Source of the DNA: Chryseobacterium sp.
Lineage (GTDB): Bacteria > Bacteroidota > Bacteroidia > Flavobacteriales > Weeksellaceae
Length of the DNA stretch: 64,000 bases
NCBI GenBank assembly: GCA_031286615.1
Contig: JAITUA010000007.1
Span: 124,001 to 188,000, forward strand
Direction: 5' to 3'
In this document: positions 54,971 to 63,851 of the stretch, one piece after another
Layout of the letters: each line of letters starts with the position of its first letter
How positions within the stretch are numbered: the stretch's first letter is position 1
Notes under the pieces: model-generated
What the model saw: only the letters and a program-made list of their open reading frames with translations
What the model was told of the DNA's origin: nothing
The model's database searches: none
Made by a program: the position numbers and the translations under genes

Positions 54971-55591
54971 ATGAGTCATATTTTAAATATAAAAACAGCA
55001 GGAATTCCATTGAATCAGGCAAAAAAAGCTTTGATCATGGTTCATGGACGTGGAGGAAGCGCTCAGGATATTCTGAGTTTATCTCAACATTTAAATGTAA
55101 AAGATTATGCTTTATTAGCCCCACAGGCTTTGAATCACACCTGGTATCCTTTTTCATTTATAGCACCGGTAGAGCAAAACGAACCATGGTTGTCATCAGC
55201 CATTGAAATGATTGAAGAAACTGTAAAAGCAGCTGTAAAAGCAGGAATTAAACCAGAAAATATATACTTTTTCGGATTCTCTCAGGGCGCTTGTCTTACC
55301 CTAGAATTTTTAGCCCGTAATGCACAGAAGTTCGGTGGAGCCGTAGCCATTATTGGTGGAGTGATAGGTGATAAGATCAACCGTGAAAACTATAAAGGTG
55401 ATTTTGCAGGAACCCCTGTTTTTCTGGGAACCAGCAATCCTGATTTTCATGTTCCTGTAGAAAGAGTATACGCTACAGCCAATATTTTAAGAGAAATGAA
55501 CGCTGAGGTAACAGAAAAAGTATATGCCAATTTCGGACACTCTATTAATGAGGAAGAAATGGAATTGGCCAACTCAATACTATTTAAATAA
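54971..55591 (+). CDS. Alpha/beta hydrolase, MhqD-like carboxylesterase
   Basis: A 206-residue phospholipase/carboxylesterase-family hydrolase. MVHGRGGSAQDILSL holds the oxyanion region, FFGFSQGACLTLEF the nucleophile Ser, and GHSINEEE the catalytic His. It pairs with ring-cleaving VOC enzymes as MhqD does with MhqO, so it likely hydrolyses ring-cleavage products. It is coupled 5 bp after the second VOC gene. Confidence 0.87.
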   Translation: MSHILNIKTAGIPLNQAKKALIMVHGRGGSAQDILSLSQHLNVKDYALLAPQALNHTWYPFSFIAPVEQNEPWLSSAIEMIEETVKAAVKAGIKPENIYFFGFSQGACLTLEFLARNAQKFGGAVAIIGGVIGDKINRENYKGDFAGTPVFLGTSNPDFHVPVERVYATANILREMNAEVTEKVYANFGHSINEEEMELANSILFK

Positions 55592-55644
55592 GTATTTTAA
55601 CCTTGAATTATTTATAATAATACTTTAGGTGTTTAAGTAATGGT

Positions 55645-55710
55645 GAGATTCTACGGACTGACAAATATTACGCTTTATTTATCCGTACACTTTGTCATTC
55701 CGTAGGAATC
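55645..55710. repeat. GATTCCTACGG palindromic repeat, copy a
   Basis: About 66 bp beginning GATTCTACGGACTGACAAA and ending TTTGTCATTCCGTAGGAATC. It is a member of the family also found at 58573, 58791 and 63641. Confidence 0.8.
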
Positions 55711-55832
55711 TAATTAAGGATCATTAATTATTCAATAGAGGTGGGCTTTAGCCCGCCTTAAAAAAATAAAAAACCACTGGCTTTAGCCAAAACCTAAATA
55801 ACCGGAGTCTGACATCTAACTTCTGAAAAACT

Positions 55833-57443
55833 ATGCACGAACAACTACTTTTAATACTGGGACTTTTATTACTCGTCATGATGCTGGTCATGCTGGCACA
55901 ATGGATTAAGATTGCTTATCCGATTTTTTTGGTGCTTGCCGGATTAGGAATTAGTTTTATTCCGGGAGTTCCTGTTTTAAAGTTGGATCCCGAAATTATA
56001 TTTTTAATTTTTTTACCACCTCTTCTATATGAAGCAGCCTGGTACACCTCATGGAATGATTTCTGGAAATGGAAGCGGCCCATCAGTCTGCTGGCTTTTG
56101 GTCTGGTATTTCTGACGTCGCTGGTAGTTGCCTATACTTCACAAATGTTGATTCCGGGGTTTACACTGGCATTGGGTTTTTTATTGGGAGGAATTGTTTC
56201 ACCACCGGATGCAGTTGCTGCTACAACGGTTTTAAAAGGATTAAAAGTTCCAAAACGTACCCTTGCAATACTGGAAGGGGAAAGTCTTATCAATGATGCT
56301 TCTTCACTGATTGTTTTCAGATTTGCACTGGCAGCAGTAATGACAGGAGCTTTTTCGATGCATGAAGCAACCGGACAGTTTTTTCTGGTAGCAGGAATGG
56401 GAATTGTAATAGGAATTGCAGGAGCTCATATTTTTTATGCCATTCACCGTTTTTTACCTACTACACCTGCCATTGATGCCGCCATTACAGTAATTACACC
56501 TTATATCCTGTTTCTTTCTGCAGAGCATTTTCACTTTTCGGGAGTTATGGCTGTGGTGAGCGGAGGTTTATTTATGTCGTTTCGTGCTCATGAAATTTTT
56601 AAAACAGGAACCACAAGAATTAATATGACAGGAGTCTGGAATACCCTGATCTTTGTAATGAACGCCTTGGTTTTTGTATTAATAGGTCTTGAACTTCCGG
56701 ATATCATCAATGGATTGGGAGAAATTTCATTAATGGAAGGTATCAAATATGGTTTAATTATAAGTTTGATCGTTATTGCAGTACGCCTGTTATGGATTTA
56801 TCCCGTAGCTCATATTCCAAGATGGCTGAGTGAAAAAGCCCGCCGTGATCCGAGTCCGGGATGGAAAAATCCTTTAATTATAGGATGGGCAGGGATGAGA
56901 GGAGTTGTTTCTTTGGCTACAGCGCTGTCTATTCCGGTAATGATGAACAGTCAGGCCGAATTTCCCATGAGAAATCTGATCATTTTTATCACATTTGTGG
57001 TCATTTTTGTGACATTGGTATTTCAGGGTTTGACACTGCCTTTGGTAATCAAATTGACAAAAATTGAAGAGATTGATCCTATTCTTCCTTCTCATGAACA
57101 GCAGGCCGGAATTCAAATGAGACTGGATAAGCTTGCTGTACAAAAACTTGATAAAGAATATAATGAATTGGTGAACAGTAATAGTCTGCTTGAGAATTTT
57201 AAAAAAGCTTTGGAAACCGATATTCAACTTCACCAGAATCATTTAAGCTCTTTGGAAATGTGTACCAACAGACGAAATGATATGGCAGAATATCATAAAG
57301 TAATGTTGGATATATTTGCCCTGCAACGAAAAGAACTGTTTCAAATGAAACGTGAAAAACGCTTCAGCGAAGACGAGATAAGAAAAGCAGAATCCCAATT
57401 GGATCTGAATGAACTGAAAATCACAGGGAACAAACATTTGTAG
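55833..57443 (+). CDS. Na+/H+ antiporter, CPA1 family
   Basis: A 536-residue inner-membrane antiporter with about 12 segments. The CPA1 motif FLPPLLYEAAW and the ion-binding region GGIVSPPDAVAATTVL then GESLINDASSLIVFRFAL are present. A hydrophilic tail of about 130 residues with helices follows (LDKEYNELVNSNSLLENFKK). It exchanges Na+ or K+ for protons. It lies downstream of the VOC-esterase operon after a 241-bp gap containing a repeat. Confidence 0.93.
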   Translation: MHEQLLLILGLLLLVMMLVMLAQWIKIAYPIFLVLAGLGISFIPGVPVLKLDPEIIFLIFLPPLLYEAAWYTSWNDFWKWKRPISLLAFGLVFLTSLVVAYTSQMLIPGFTLALGFLLGGIVSPPDAVAATTVLKGLKVPKRTLAILEGESLINDASSLIVFRFALAAVMTGAFSMHEATGQFFLVAGMGIVIGIAGAHIFYAIHRFLPTTPAIDAAITVITPYILFLSAEHFHFSGVMAVVSGGLFMSFRAHEIFKTGTTRINMTGVWNTLIFVMNALVFVLIGLELPDIINGLGEISLMEGIKYGLIISLIVIAVRLLWIYPVAHIPRWLSEKARRDPSPGWKNPLIIGWAGMRGVVSLATALSIPVMMNSQAEFPMRNLIIFITFVVIFVTLVFQGLTLPLVIKLTKIEEIDPILPSHEQQAGIQMRLDKLAVQKLDKEYNELVNSNSLLENFKKALETDIQLHQNHLSSLEMCTNRRNDMAEYHKVMLDIFALQRKELFQMKREKRFSEDEIRKAESQLDLNELKITGNKHL

Positions 57444-57594
57444 GATAATGCGGGATGCGAGTCTGAGGACCGGAGGATTTGAGAGAATCAGAGTAATTTC
57501 ATCTATCTTTTACCCTTTACTCCAATAATGTAGACTTTAAATCTTAAACTTTGAACCTTGAATTTTAAACCTTAAACCTTAAACCTTGAACAAA

Positions 57595-57906
57595 ATGAAA
57601 ACATTACATTTTTTAGTCATTGGAAAGAATCAGGAAATTCTCGATACTTTAAAAAGAATTATAGAAAATAACGAAGGTTGGACTGCAGAAATACAAAGCG
57701 ATGAAAATTTCTGCTACGAATATATAAAAGAGAACACTGTAGATATTGTTCTTTTAAGTTCCGGGCTTAAGGAAGATTTTGAAAAAGATATTAAAATATT
57801 TTGCTCAGGATTAGATAAAGATGTTAAAGTGATCGATCATTACGGAGGAGGAAGTGGGCTTTTAAAGAATGAAGTTTACAGTCTTTTTCCTAATTTGCAG
57901 GAATAA
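57595..57906 (+). CDS. Receiver-like small protein
   Basis: A 103-residue protein resembling a CheY receiver fold: FLVIGKNQEILDTLKRIIEN, then VDIVLLSSGLKEDFEKDIKI. The usual phospho-Asp position falls on LLSSG, where no Asp is present, so phosphorylation is doubtful. It may bind the Crp/Fnr protein encoded 10 bp downstream. The ATG at 57595 is preferred to a TTG at 57586. The preceding sequence consists of AACCTTAAA-type repeats. Confidence 0.6.
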   Translation: MKTLHFLVIGKNQEILDTLKRIIENNEGWTAEIQSDENFCYEYIKENTVDIVLLSSGLKEDFEKDIKIFCSGLDKDVKVIDHYGGGSGLLKNEVYSLFPNLQE

Positions 57907-57916
57907 ACCTGACATT

Positions 57917-58501
57917 ATGTTTGAAAATATCATCAAAAACATTACACGATTTATTTCAATCACCCCCGAAGAAGAAAAGACGTTTACTGATCTGCTTGTC
58001 TGCCGGTCTTTCCCCAAAAAAACAGTTTTGCTGAGAGAAGGTGAGATCTGTCAGTTTGAAGGTTATATTCAAAAAGGATGTATAAGAATGTATTGTTTGG
58101 ATGATAATGGTTCCGAAGTTACGCTGCTGTTTGCCATTGAAGACTGGTGGATCAGCGATATTGCCTCATTTCAGGAACAGAAACCTTCAAAAGTTTATAT
58201 TGAAACGCTGGAAGATTCGGAAATCTATATGCTGAATCCTGCAACCAAAGAAAAACTGCTGCAGGAAATTCCGAAACTCGAAAGAGTTTTCAGAATGTTA
58301 GTTCAGAGAAATCTGGCAACATTGCAGAGCCGTTTGGTAAATACCATTTCCAAGACCGCATCAGACAGATACCTTGAATTCATCAAAGTATATCCTTCAA
58401 TCCCGCAAAGAGTAGCACAATATTACATTGCTTCCTATCTTGGGGTTTCAAAAGAGTTTGTCAGCACCATCAGAAAGCGTCTTGCTTCAAAGGAGAAATA
58501 A
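57917..58501 (+). CDS. Crp/Fnr-family transcriptional regulator
   Basis: A 194-residue regulator: N-terminal effector fold (KTVLLREGEICQFEGYIQKG, EVTLLFAIEDWWISDIASF), dimer helix, and helix-turn-helix (RVAQYYIASYLGVSKEFVS). It is a paralogue of the partial gene at the window start. The ATG at 57917 follows the receiver-like gene's stop by 10 bp; an earlier ATG in the overlapping frame is less likely. The last 50 bases of the gene are duplicated downstream (58671..58720). Confidence 0.92.
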   Translation: MFENIIKNITRFISITPEEEKTFTDLLVCRSFPKKTVLLREGEICQFEGYIQKGCIRMYCLDDNGSEVTLLFAIEDWWISDIASFQEQKPSKVYIETLEDSEIYMLNPATKEKLLQEIPKLERVFRMLVQRNLATLQSRLVNTISKTASDRYLEFIKVYPSIPQRVAQYYIASYLGVSKEFVSTIRKRLASKEK

Positions 58502-58861
58502 GTCTTCCAGATTTAAAGAACCCTTTCCTTTATTTTATCAATTCAATAATCAATACTGATAAGAAATAGGGAGATTCCTACGGACTGACAAACTGCATGG
58601 AGAGAGAAAGCGTACTATCTGTCATTCCGTAGGAATCCAGACTCGGTTATTCTTGAATTAAATTTATCAAAAGAGTTTGTAAGCACTATCAGAAAGCGTC
58701 TTGCTTCAAAGGAGAAATAATCTTCCAGATTTAAAGAACTCTTTCCTTTATTTTATCAACTCAATAATCAGTACTGAAAAGAAACAGTGAGATTCCTACG
58801 GAATGACAAACTGTATGGAGAGAGAAAGCGTCCTACTTGTCATTCCGTAGGAATCCAGACC
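58448..58861. repeat. Tandem segmental duplication with gene tail
   Basis: About 190 bp including the last 50 bp of the Crp/Fnr gene and a GATTCCTACGG palindrome unit (58448..58641) are repeated at 58671..58861 with roughly 90% identity. The second copy is non-coding. Confidence 0.85.
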
Positions 58862-58862
58862 C

Positions 58863-58924
<62 letters not shown>

Positions 58925-58958
58925 TAGACATCCTAGGAGTTTAAATATTATCCTACTG

Positions 58959-58989
58959 CCGGATACAAAACGTATCCGGTATTTTTTTT
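58959..58989 (+). terminator. Intrinsic terminator upstream of pirin gene
   Basis: Arms CCGGATAC and GTATCCGG around AAAAC, followed by TA and eight T. It ends transcription from the Crp/Fnr side before the pirin promoter. Confidence 0.85.
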
Positions 58990-59004
58990 GCTGTAAACTC
59001 ATTT

Positions 59005-59049
59005 ATTAAACTAGTTAAATGTACAGGGTTTCCGGTCTCTCTAAATTTG
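59005..59049 (+). promoter_or_regulatory. AACTAGTT palindrome element and -7 box of pirin gene
   Basis: ATTAAACTAGTTAAAT (59005..59020) and TAAATTTG (-7, 59042..59049) are 22 bp apart, the same spacing as before the VOC gene. The surrounding 27 bp differ from that copy by one base. Confidence 0.75.
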
Positions 59050-59081
59050 TCCTATCAAACAAGAACAAATAACAATCTGAT

Positions 59082-59957
59082 ATGGACAGAAAAGATTTTT
59101 TAAAGAAAGGATTATTGGGAACAGGAATGTTTGTAGCATCAGCTTCTCTGGCAAACACTATGAAAAATGAGATTGATGAGATCGAACCACTAGAACCAAT
59201 CGGATACAATCATCTTCCCAATACAGAATCAAAAATAAAAGAAAACTCTGTCATCCACAGAGCAGACTCAAGAGGAAAAGCAGACCATGGATGGCTGTTG
59301 AGCCAGCATACTTTCAGCTTTGCCAATTATTACAATCCTGAAAGAATGCATTTTGGAGTCCTGAGAGTCCTGAATGATGATAAAGTGGAAGCAGGAAGAG
59401 GTTTTGGAACACACCCTCATGACAATATGGAGATTATCAGTATTCCTTTGGAAGGCGACCTTGAACATAAAGACAGCATGGGAAATACAGCAGTAATCAG
59501 AAGCGGAGATATTCAGGTGATGAGTGCAGGAACCGGAATCATGCACAGCGAATTCAACAAAAACAGTGATAAGCTTGTAAAATTTCTTCAAATCTGGATC
59601 TACCCGAAAAAAAGAAATGTTACGCCAAGATATGATCAGATCACTTTAGACAAAACGAAAGAACACAATCAATTTCAGCAAATCCTTTCCCCCAATGCGG
59701 ATGACGAAGGAGTATGGATTCACCAGGATGCCTGGTTTCATCTGGGAACTTTTGATCAGAATACAGAAACACCTTATCAGATCAGGAAAAAAGGAAACGG
59801 AATTTATGTTTTTATTCTTAAAGGAAGCGCAGAAATAGGCGGAGAGACTTTGGAAGAGCGTGATGGATTCGGAGTCTGGGATATTCAGGAGATTAACATC
59901 AAAGCTGTTAAAGAAGGTACAGAAATCCTGCTAATGGATGTACCAATGACTTTATAA
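59082..59957 (+). CDS. Pirin-family protein (quercetinase-like cupin)
   Basis: A 291-residue bicupin. The N-terminal cupin carries the metal ligands in GTHPHDNMEIIS and MHSEFN; the C-terminal cupin is degenerate (NGIYVFILKGSAEIGGETLE). A hydrophobic N terminus (LLGTGMFVASASLAN) is preceded by DRKDF, lacking the double Arg of a Tat signal, so it may be a membrane anchor. Pirins act as iron-dependent redox sensors or quercetin 2,3-dioxygenases. It shares its palindromic promoter with the ring-cleaving VOC gene, linking it to quinone or phenol stress. Confidence 0.85.
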   Translation: MDRKDFLKKGLLGTGMFVASASLANTMKNEIDEIEPLEPIGYNHLPNTESKIKENSVIHRADSRGKADHGWLLSQHTFSFANYYNPERMHFGVLRVLNDDKVEAGRGFGTHPHDNMEIISIPLEGDLEHKDSMGNTAVIRSGDIQVMSAGTGIMHSEFNKNSDKLVKFLQIWIYPKKRNVTPRYDQITLDKTKEHNQFQQILSPNADDEGVWIHQDAWFHLGTFDQNTETPYQIRKKGNGIYVFILKGSAEIGGETLEERDGFGVWDIQEINIKAVKEGTEILLMDVPMTL

Positions 59958-59997
59958 AGATGACTGTGAAAAGTGATATTATCAAAACAATAAAATC

Positions 59998-60708
59998 ATG
60001 ATGAATACCTTAAACAAAGTATACATTATTGTAGGATTAATGTTTTCTATACTGAGTTTCGCACAGACTACAACTACCGCCATCGGAACCTCTAAAACAT
60101 GGGGAACCGTAGACGGAATCTCTATGGTAGGATTGGTACAAGGGCCTTCTTCTGCTGATGCCCAGCTTCAGGTAGCATGTGTATTTGAATATACAGAAGG
60201 AGATATCTTTAATGCTCAGGCTTTACCCGCAAAACTGAATGGATTAGTTCATTTAGATGAAGCATTAAAAGGTGAACTGACCAATATCAGAAAGGCAGGA
60301 CAGTTTCAGGGACATTCTTTAGAAACCATTTTGATTACACCGCCTGCCGGATCAATGTCTGCAAAGAAATTATTGTTGATTGGTTTAGGTGACCGTAACA
60401 AATTCACTCCTGATTTAATGACTTCCGTAGGAGAAGTGGCTGCCAGCGAAGCGATGAGATTAGGCGTTACCAATTTTGCCTTCGCTAGCGACCTGAAAGA
60501 TGCAGGAATAGATTCTCCAACCGCTTTGATAGCAGGAAACGTAGTAAGAGGAATCGTACATGCCAACTGTTCTGAAAACTACCTGAAAGAACACAAACTA
60601 TCTACCACAAAAAAATTAGAAAAAGTATATCTTCTGGCTGGCCCTGCCTTCTTTGAAACCGCAGGTGGTGGAATTGCCGATGCCATTTCAGAAGCCCAAA
60701 AGAAATAA
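59998..60708 (+). CDS. Secreted M17-peptidase N-terminal-domain protein
   Basis: A 236-residue protein with a signal peptide (YIIVGLMFSILSFAQ). The rest matches only the N-terminal domain of leucyl aminopeptidases (QFQGHSLETILITPP, KLLLIGLGDRNKFTPDLMTS, ALIAGNVVRGIVHANCSENY). The catalytic M17 domain is absent. A binding or scaffold role is possible. It is 40 bp after the pirin gene and may be co-transcribed. A terminator follows. Confidence 0.78.
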   Translation: MMNTLNKVYIIVGLMFSILSFAQTTTTAIGTSKTWGTVDGISMVGLVQGPSSADAQLQVACVFEYTEGDIFNAQALPAKLNGLVHLDEALKGELTNIRKAGQFQGHSLETILITPPAGSMSAKKLLLIGLGDRNKFTPDLMTSVGEVAASEAMRLGVTNFAFASDLKDAGIDSPTALIAGNVVRGIVHANCSENYLKEHKLSTTKKLEKVYLLAGPAFFETAGGGIADAISEAQKK

Positions 60709-60739
60709 TGAACCTAGTTTCATTACTATTGTTGATTCG

Positions 60740-60765
60740 GCCTCCTTTTTTAAGGGGGCTTTTTT
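60740..60765 (+). terminator. Intrinsic terminator after M17-domain gene
   Basis: Arms GCCTCCTT and AAGGGGGC, with one T-G pair, are followed by six T. Confidence 0.8.
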
Positions 60766-60863
60766 GATTAAAAAAGATTACAATTATATATCTAACCAAC
60801 TATTTATTTAAACATTAAATTTTAGCTTAAATCTTTTTAATTCTAAGCAGTCACCTCAAAAAT

Positions 60864-60960
60864 GTCATTCTGAACACTGACTGAAGGTCTGCGAACGTTC
60901 TGAAATGTAGTGAAGAATCTCATTTAATTATTAATAAGATTCTTCCTTAGTCAGAATGAC
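60864..60960. repeat. GTCATTCTGA repeat element, second copy (inverted)
   Basis: Ninety-seven bp bounded by GTCATTCTGA and TCAGAATGAC, the reverse complement of 32201..32293. The region also holds a TTTGCGTTTAAATAAAT-type repeat (61012..61098). No gene lies between 60766 and 61243. Confidence 0.85.
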
Positions 60961-61243
60961 AGAAGACGATTGATAGACCTTAGGCATAATCCATTTTAAA
61001 CAAGGTAGATTATTCTTTCGCTTCATCAGCGAATTTAGTCGCATTTCTTTGCTTTCTCAAATAAATAATAGAATTCAATAACCTTTACGTTTAAATAAAT
61101 TAATGGTATACATTATAAAACTTTGATCTCTACCATACAGGTCCTAATTTCTTCTCTTTCATCTCTAAGCCCTTAACCCTCAACTAAATTTGAAAAGTCA
61201 AAAAAATTCCCGATTTTTGCACTCCTTCAATAAACCCGAGTTC

Positions 61244-63370
61244 ATGAAATTATGTATTGCCGAGAAACCCAGTGTTGCCAGAGATATTGCCAAAGTATTG
61301 GGCGCTACCATGCCTAAACAGGGTTATATGGAAGGAAACGGCTATTGCGTGACATGGACGTTCGGACACCTTTGCACCCTGAAAGAACCTCACGATTACG
61401 GTCCACAATTCAAATCCTGGAATCTTTTTTCGCTGCCCATTATTCCCAACAGTTTTGGAATTAAGCTGATCCCGAATAAAGGCGTTGAAAATCAGTTTAA
61501 AGTCATTGAAAAATTGGTCGAAGAATGTGATGAGGTCATCAACTGCGGGGATGCCGGGCAGGAGGGGGAACTCATTCAGCGGTGGGTATTGCAGAAAGCA
61601 AAATGCAATAAACCTATCCAGCGTTTATGGATTTCTTCATTGACGGAAGATGCTATTAAAGAAGGATTTGCAAGTTTAAAACCTGCAGAAGATTATAAAA
61701 ATCTGTATCTGGCAGGAAATGCCAGAGCAATAGGAGACTGGTTATTGGGAATCAATGCTACCAGACTTTTTACCAAGAAATTTGGTGGTAATAAAGCCGT
61801 TCTTTCCATTGGAAGAGTGCAGACTCCTACATTGGCTATGCTGGTTCAGCGCCAGAAAGAAATTGATGCCTTTACTACAGAAGAATATTGGGAGCTAAAG
61901 ACCAAATATCGTGATGTGATTTTCAATGCGGCGATCGATCGTTTAAAAACTTTGGAACGTGCAGAAAAAGGATTGGAATACCTGAAAGTAAATCCATTTG
62001 AGATCGTTTCTTTCGAAATTAAAGAAGGAAAAGAAAAGAATCCACGACTTTTCGACTTGACCGGACTTCAGGTGGAAGCCAATAAAAAATATGGATATTC
62101 AGCGGAAAATACGTTGAACTATATCCAAAGTCTTTATGAAAAGAAGCACGTAACCTATCCACGTGTTGATACCACTTATCTATCCGAAAGTTTATATCCG
62201 AAAATAACAGGAATTCTTCAGAAAATGTACCCTTATCAGGATCTGATTGCTCCGTTACTGGAAGCTCCGATTCCAAAATCAAAAGCCGTTTTCGACGATA
62301 CCAAAGTAACCGATCACCATGCGATCATTCCTACGGAAATTCCACCTTCTCAAAATTTGAGCAGGGAAGAAAAACTGATTTACGATCTGATTGCAAAACG
62401 TTTTATTGCTGTATTTTATCCGGAATGTAAAATTTCCAATACGCTGGTAGAAGGAAAAGTAGGAACCATTCCTTTCAAAACCAGCGGAAGACAGGTTCTT
62501 GAAGCAGGGTGGAGAGCCGTTTATGCTAAAGAACCTAAAGAAGAAACCACAGATAAAGACAAAGAAAAAGAAGAAGAACAAACCATTCCTGAATTTATTG
62601 TAGGAGAAACCGGACCACATGATCCAAAGATTCACCAGGGAAAAACCACGCCTCCAAAACCTTACACGGAAGCAACCTTGCTGAGAGCAATGGAAACAGC
62701 CGGAAAACAGGTTGAAGATGAAGAACTGCGTGAAATGCTGAAGAACAACGGGATCGGAAGACCATCCACCCGCGCCAACATCATTGAAACCCTTTTCAAA
62801 AGAAAATACATCGAGAAAAAAAGGAAAAACCTCATCGCTACCCAAACCGGAATTCAGTTGATTGATACCATCGAAGACGAACTTTTAAAAAGTCCGGAAC
62901 TGACCGGTGAATGGGAATCAAAACTTCGTAGAATAGAAAAAGGAGAGTATGAAGCCAACCTTTTCAAAGAAGAACTGATCCAGATGGTAACCGAACTTAC
63001 CGAAAAAGTAGTGTACGGAAAAGGTAAAGTGATTACCCTTCAGGAAGAAGAAAAAGAAGAAGTAAAGGAGAAGAAAAAAAGAGAACCTACACAGAAAAAA
63101 GAACTTCAGTCCTGGGAAGAAACGAAATGTCCGAAATGTAAAGAACACAATCTGATCAAAGGAAAAACAGCAGTAGGATGTTCTGATTTCAAAAACTGTG
63201 GCTTTAAAATTACCTTTGAAATTTTCGGTAAAAAATTATCAGATAAACAGCTTTTAGACCTTGTTTTAAAAGGAAAAACTTCAAAATTAAAAGGCTTTAC
63301 CACCCATCCGGAAGCTATTGCAGAAGGTGTTTTGACATTGAGTGACGACTTCCAGACACAACTTAATTAA
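61244..63370 (+). CDS. topB: DNA topoisomerase III (TopB)
   Basis: A 708-residue type IA topoisomerase: Toprim domain (MKLCIAEKPSVARDIAKVLG, INCGDAGQEGELIQRWVL), catalytic Tyr in YPRVDTTYLS, and a C-terminal Lys/Glu-rich stretch with one zinc-finger-like CPKCKEHN ... GCSDFKNCG. It decatenates DNA by single-strand passage. The frame is open 18 codons upstream, but a TTTTTGC promoter-like element lies there, and MKLCIAEKPS is the family start. Confidence 0.93.
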   Translation: MKLCIAEKPSVARDIAKVLGATMPKQGYMEGNGYCVTWTFGHLCTLKEPHDYGPQFKSWNLFSLPIIPNSFGIKLIPNKGVENQFKVIEKLVEECDEVINCGDAGQEGELIQRWVLQKAKCNKPIQRLWISSLTEDAIKEGFASLKPAEDYKNLYLAGNARAIGDWLLGINATRLFTKKFGGNKAVLSIGRVQTPTLAMLVQRQKEIDAFTTEEYWELKTKYRDVIFNAAIDRLKTLERAEKGLEYLKVNPFEIVSFEIKEGKEKNPRLFDLTGLQVEANKKYGYSAENTLNYIQSLYEKKHVTYPRVDTTYLSESLYPKITGILQKMYPYQDLIAPLLEAPIPKSKAVFDDTKVTDHHAIIPTEIPPSQNLSREEKLIYDLIAKRFIAVFYPECKISNTLVEGKVGTIPFKTSGRQVLEAGWRAVYAKEPKEETTDKDKEKEEEQTIPEFIVGETGPHDPKIHQGKTTPPKPYTEATLLRAMETAGKQVEDEELREMLKNNGIGRPSTRANIIETLFKRKYIEKKRKNLIATQTGIQLIDTIEDELLKSPELTGEWESKLRRIEKGEYEANLFKEELIQMVTELTEKVVYGKGKVITLQEEEKEEVKEKKKREPTQKKELQSWEETKCPKCKEHNLIKGKTAVGCSDFKNCGFKITFEIFGKKLSDKQLLDLVLKGKTSKLKGFTTHPEAIAEGVLTLSDDFQTQLN

Positions 63371-63384
63371 ATATCATTATTGAG

Positions 63385-63472
63385 TGGAGAATACGGGATT
63401 CGAACCCGTGGCCTTTTGACTGCCAGTCAAACACAATAGCTTTTAATATACGCTATATGAGCCTTGTTCTTC
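63385..63472 (-). pseudogene. Degenerate tRNA-Ala(GGC)-like sequence
   Basis: The 3' half is perfect: anticodon stem-loop TTTGA-CTGGCAG-TCAAA (anticodon GGC), T-arm ACGGG-TTCGAAT-CCCGT and acceptor strand ATTCTCC plus discriminator A. The 5' half is not: GAAGAAC mispairs twice with the acceptor, and about 19 extra bases separate the D-arm region from the anticodon stem. It is probably a pseudo-tRNA or an att-site remnant. Confidence 0.55.
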
Positions 63473-63640
63473 AAAGATAATAAAATAACGGCTGGAACTT
63501 CATAGAAAAAGGTGATCCAATTTTGGACAGTATTATATTTTATCGAAGATAAAATCTTTGCGCCTTAAAAATAGACAACTTTTGAAATAACTTGCGCCTT
63601 TGCGTTTTCCAACAATCTTCTGACTTTTAATTCATACTGA

Positions 63641-63705
63641 GATTCCTACGGAATGACAATTACAACGCTTAGTTTATCCATACAGTTTGTCATTCCGTAG
63701 GAATC
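63641..63705. repeat. GATTCCTACGG palindromic repeat, copy d
   Basis: Sixty-five bp with 17-19 bp inverted ends (GATTCCTACGGAATGACAA and TTGTCATTCCGTAGGAATC). Confidence 0.85.
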
Positions 63706-63851
63706 CATCCTTATACTTTTAAATAGTTCTACCATTATTGTTGTAACCCAAATACCCCAACTGAAGAAGTAAAAATTCCCCTCCACTGGAGGGGTGGCGA
63801 AAATTCAGAGAATTTTTGACGGGGTGGTTTACCGTTTTTCTAAACTCATTC
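63706..63851. repeat. Intergenic with CCCCTCCACTGGAGGGG hairpin repeat
   Basis: CCCCTCCACTGGAGGGG and GAAAATTCAGAGAATTTTT form small hairpins at about 63779..63818. This resembles another dispersed non-coding repeat. No gene is seen in 63473..63851. Confidence 0.5.

Noticed and set aside
59082-59957. Tat signal on the pirin protein
   Set aside because: The motif reads DRKDFLKKG with a single Arg, so the twin-Arg requirement is not met.
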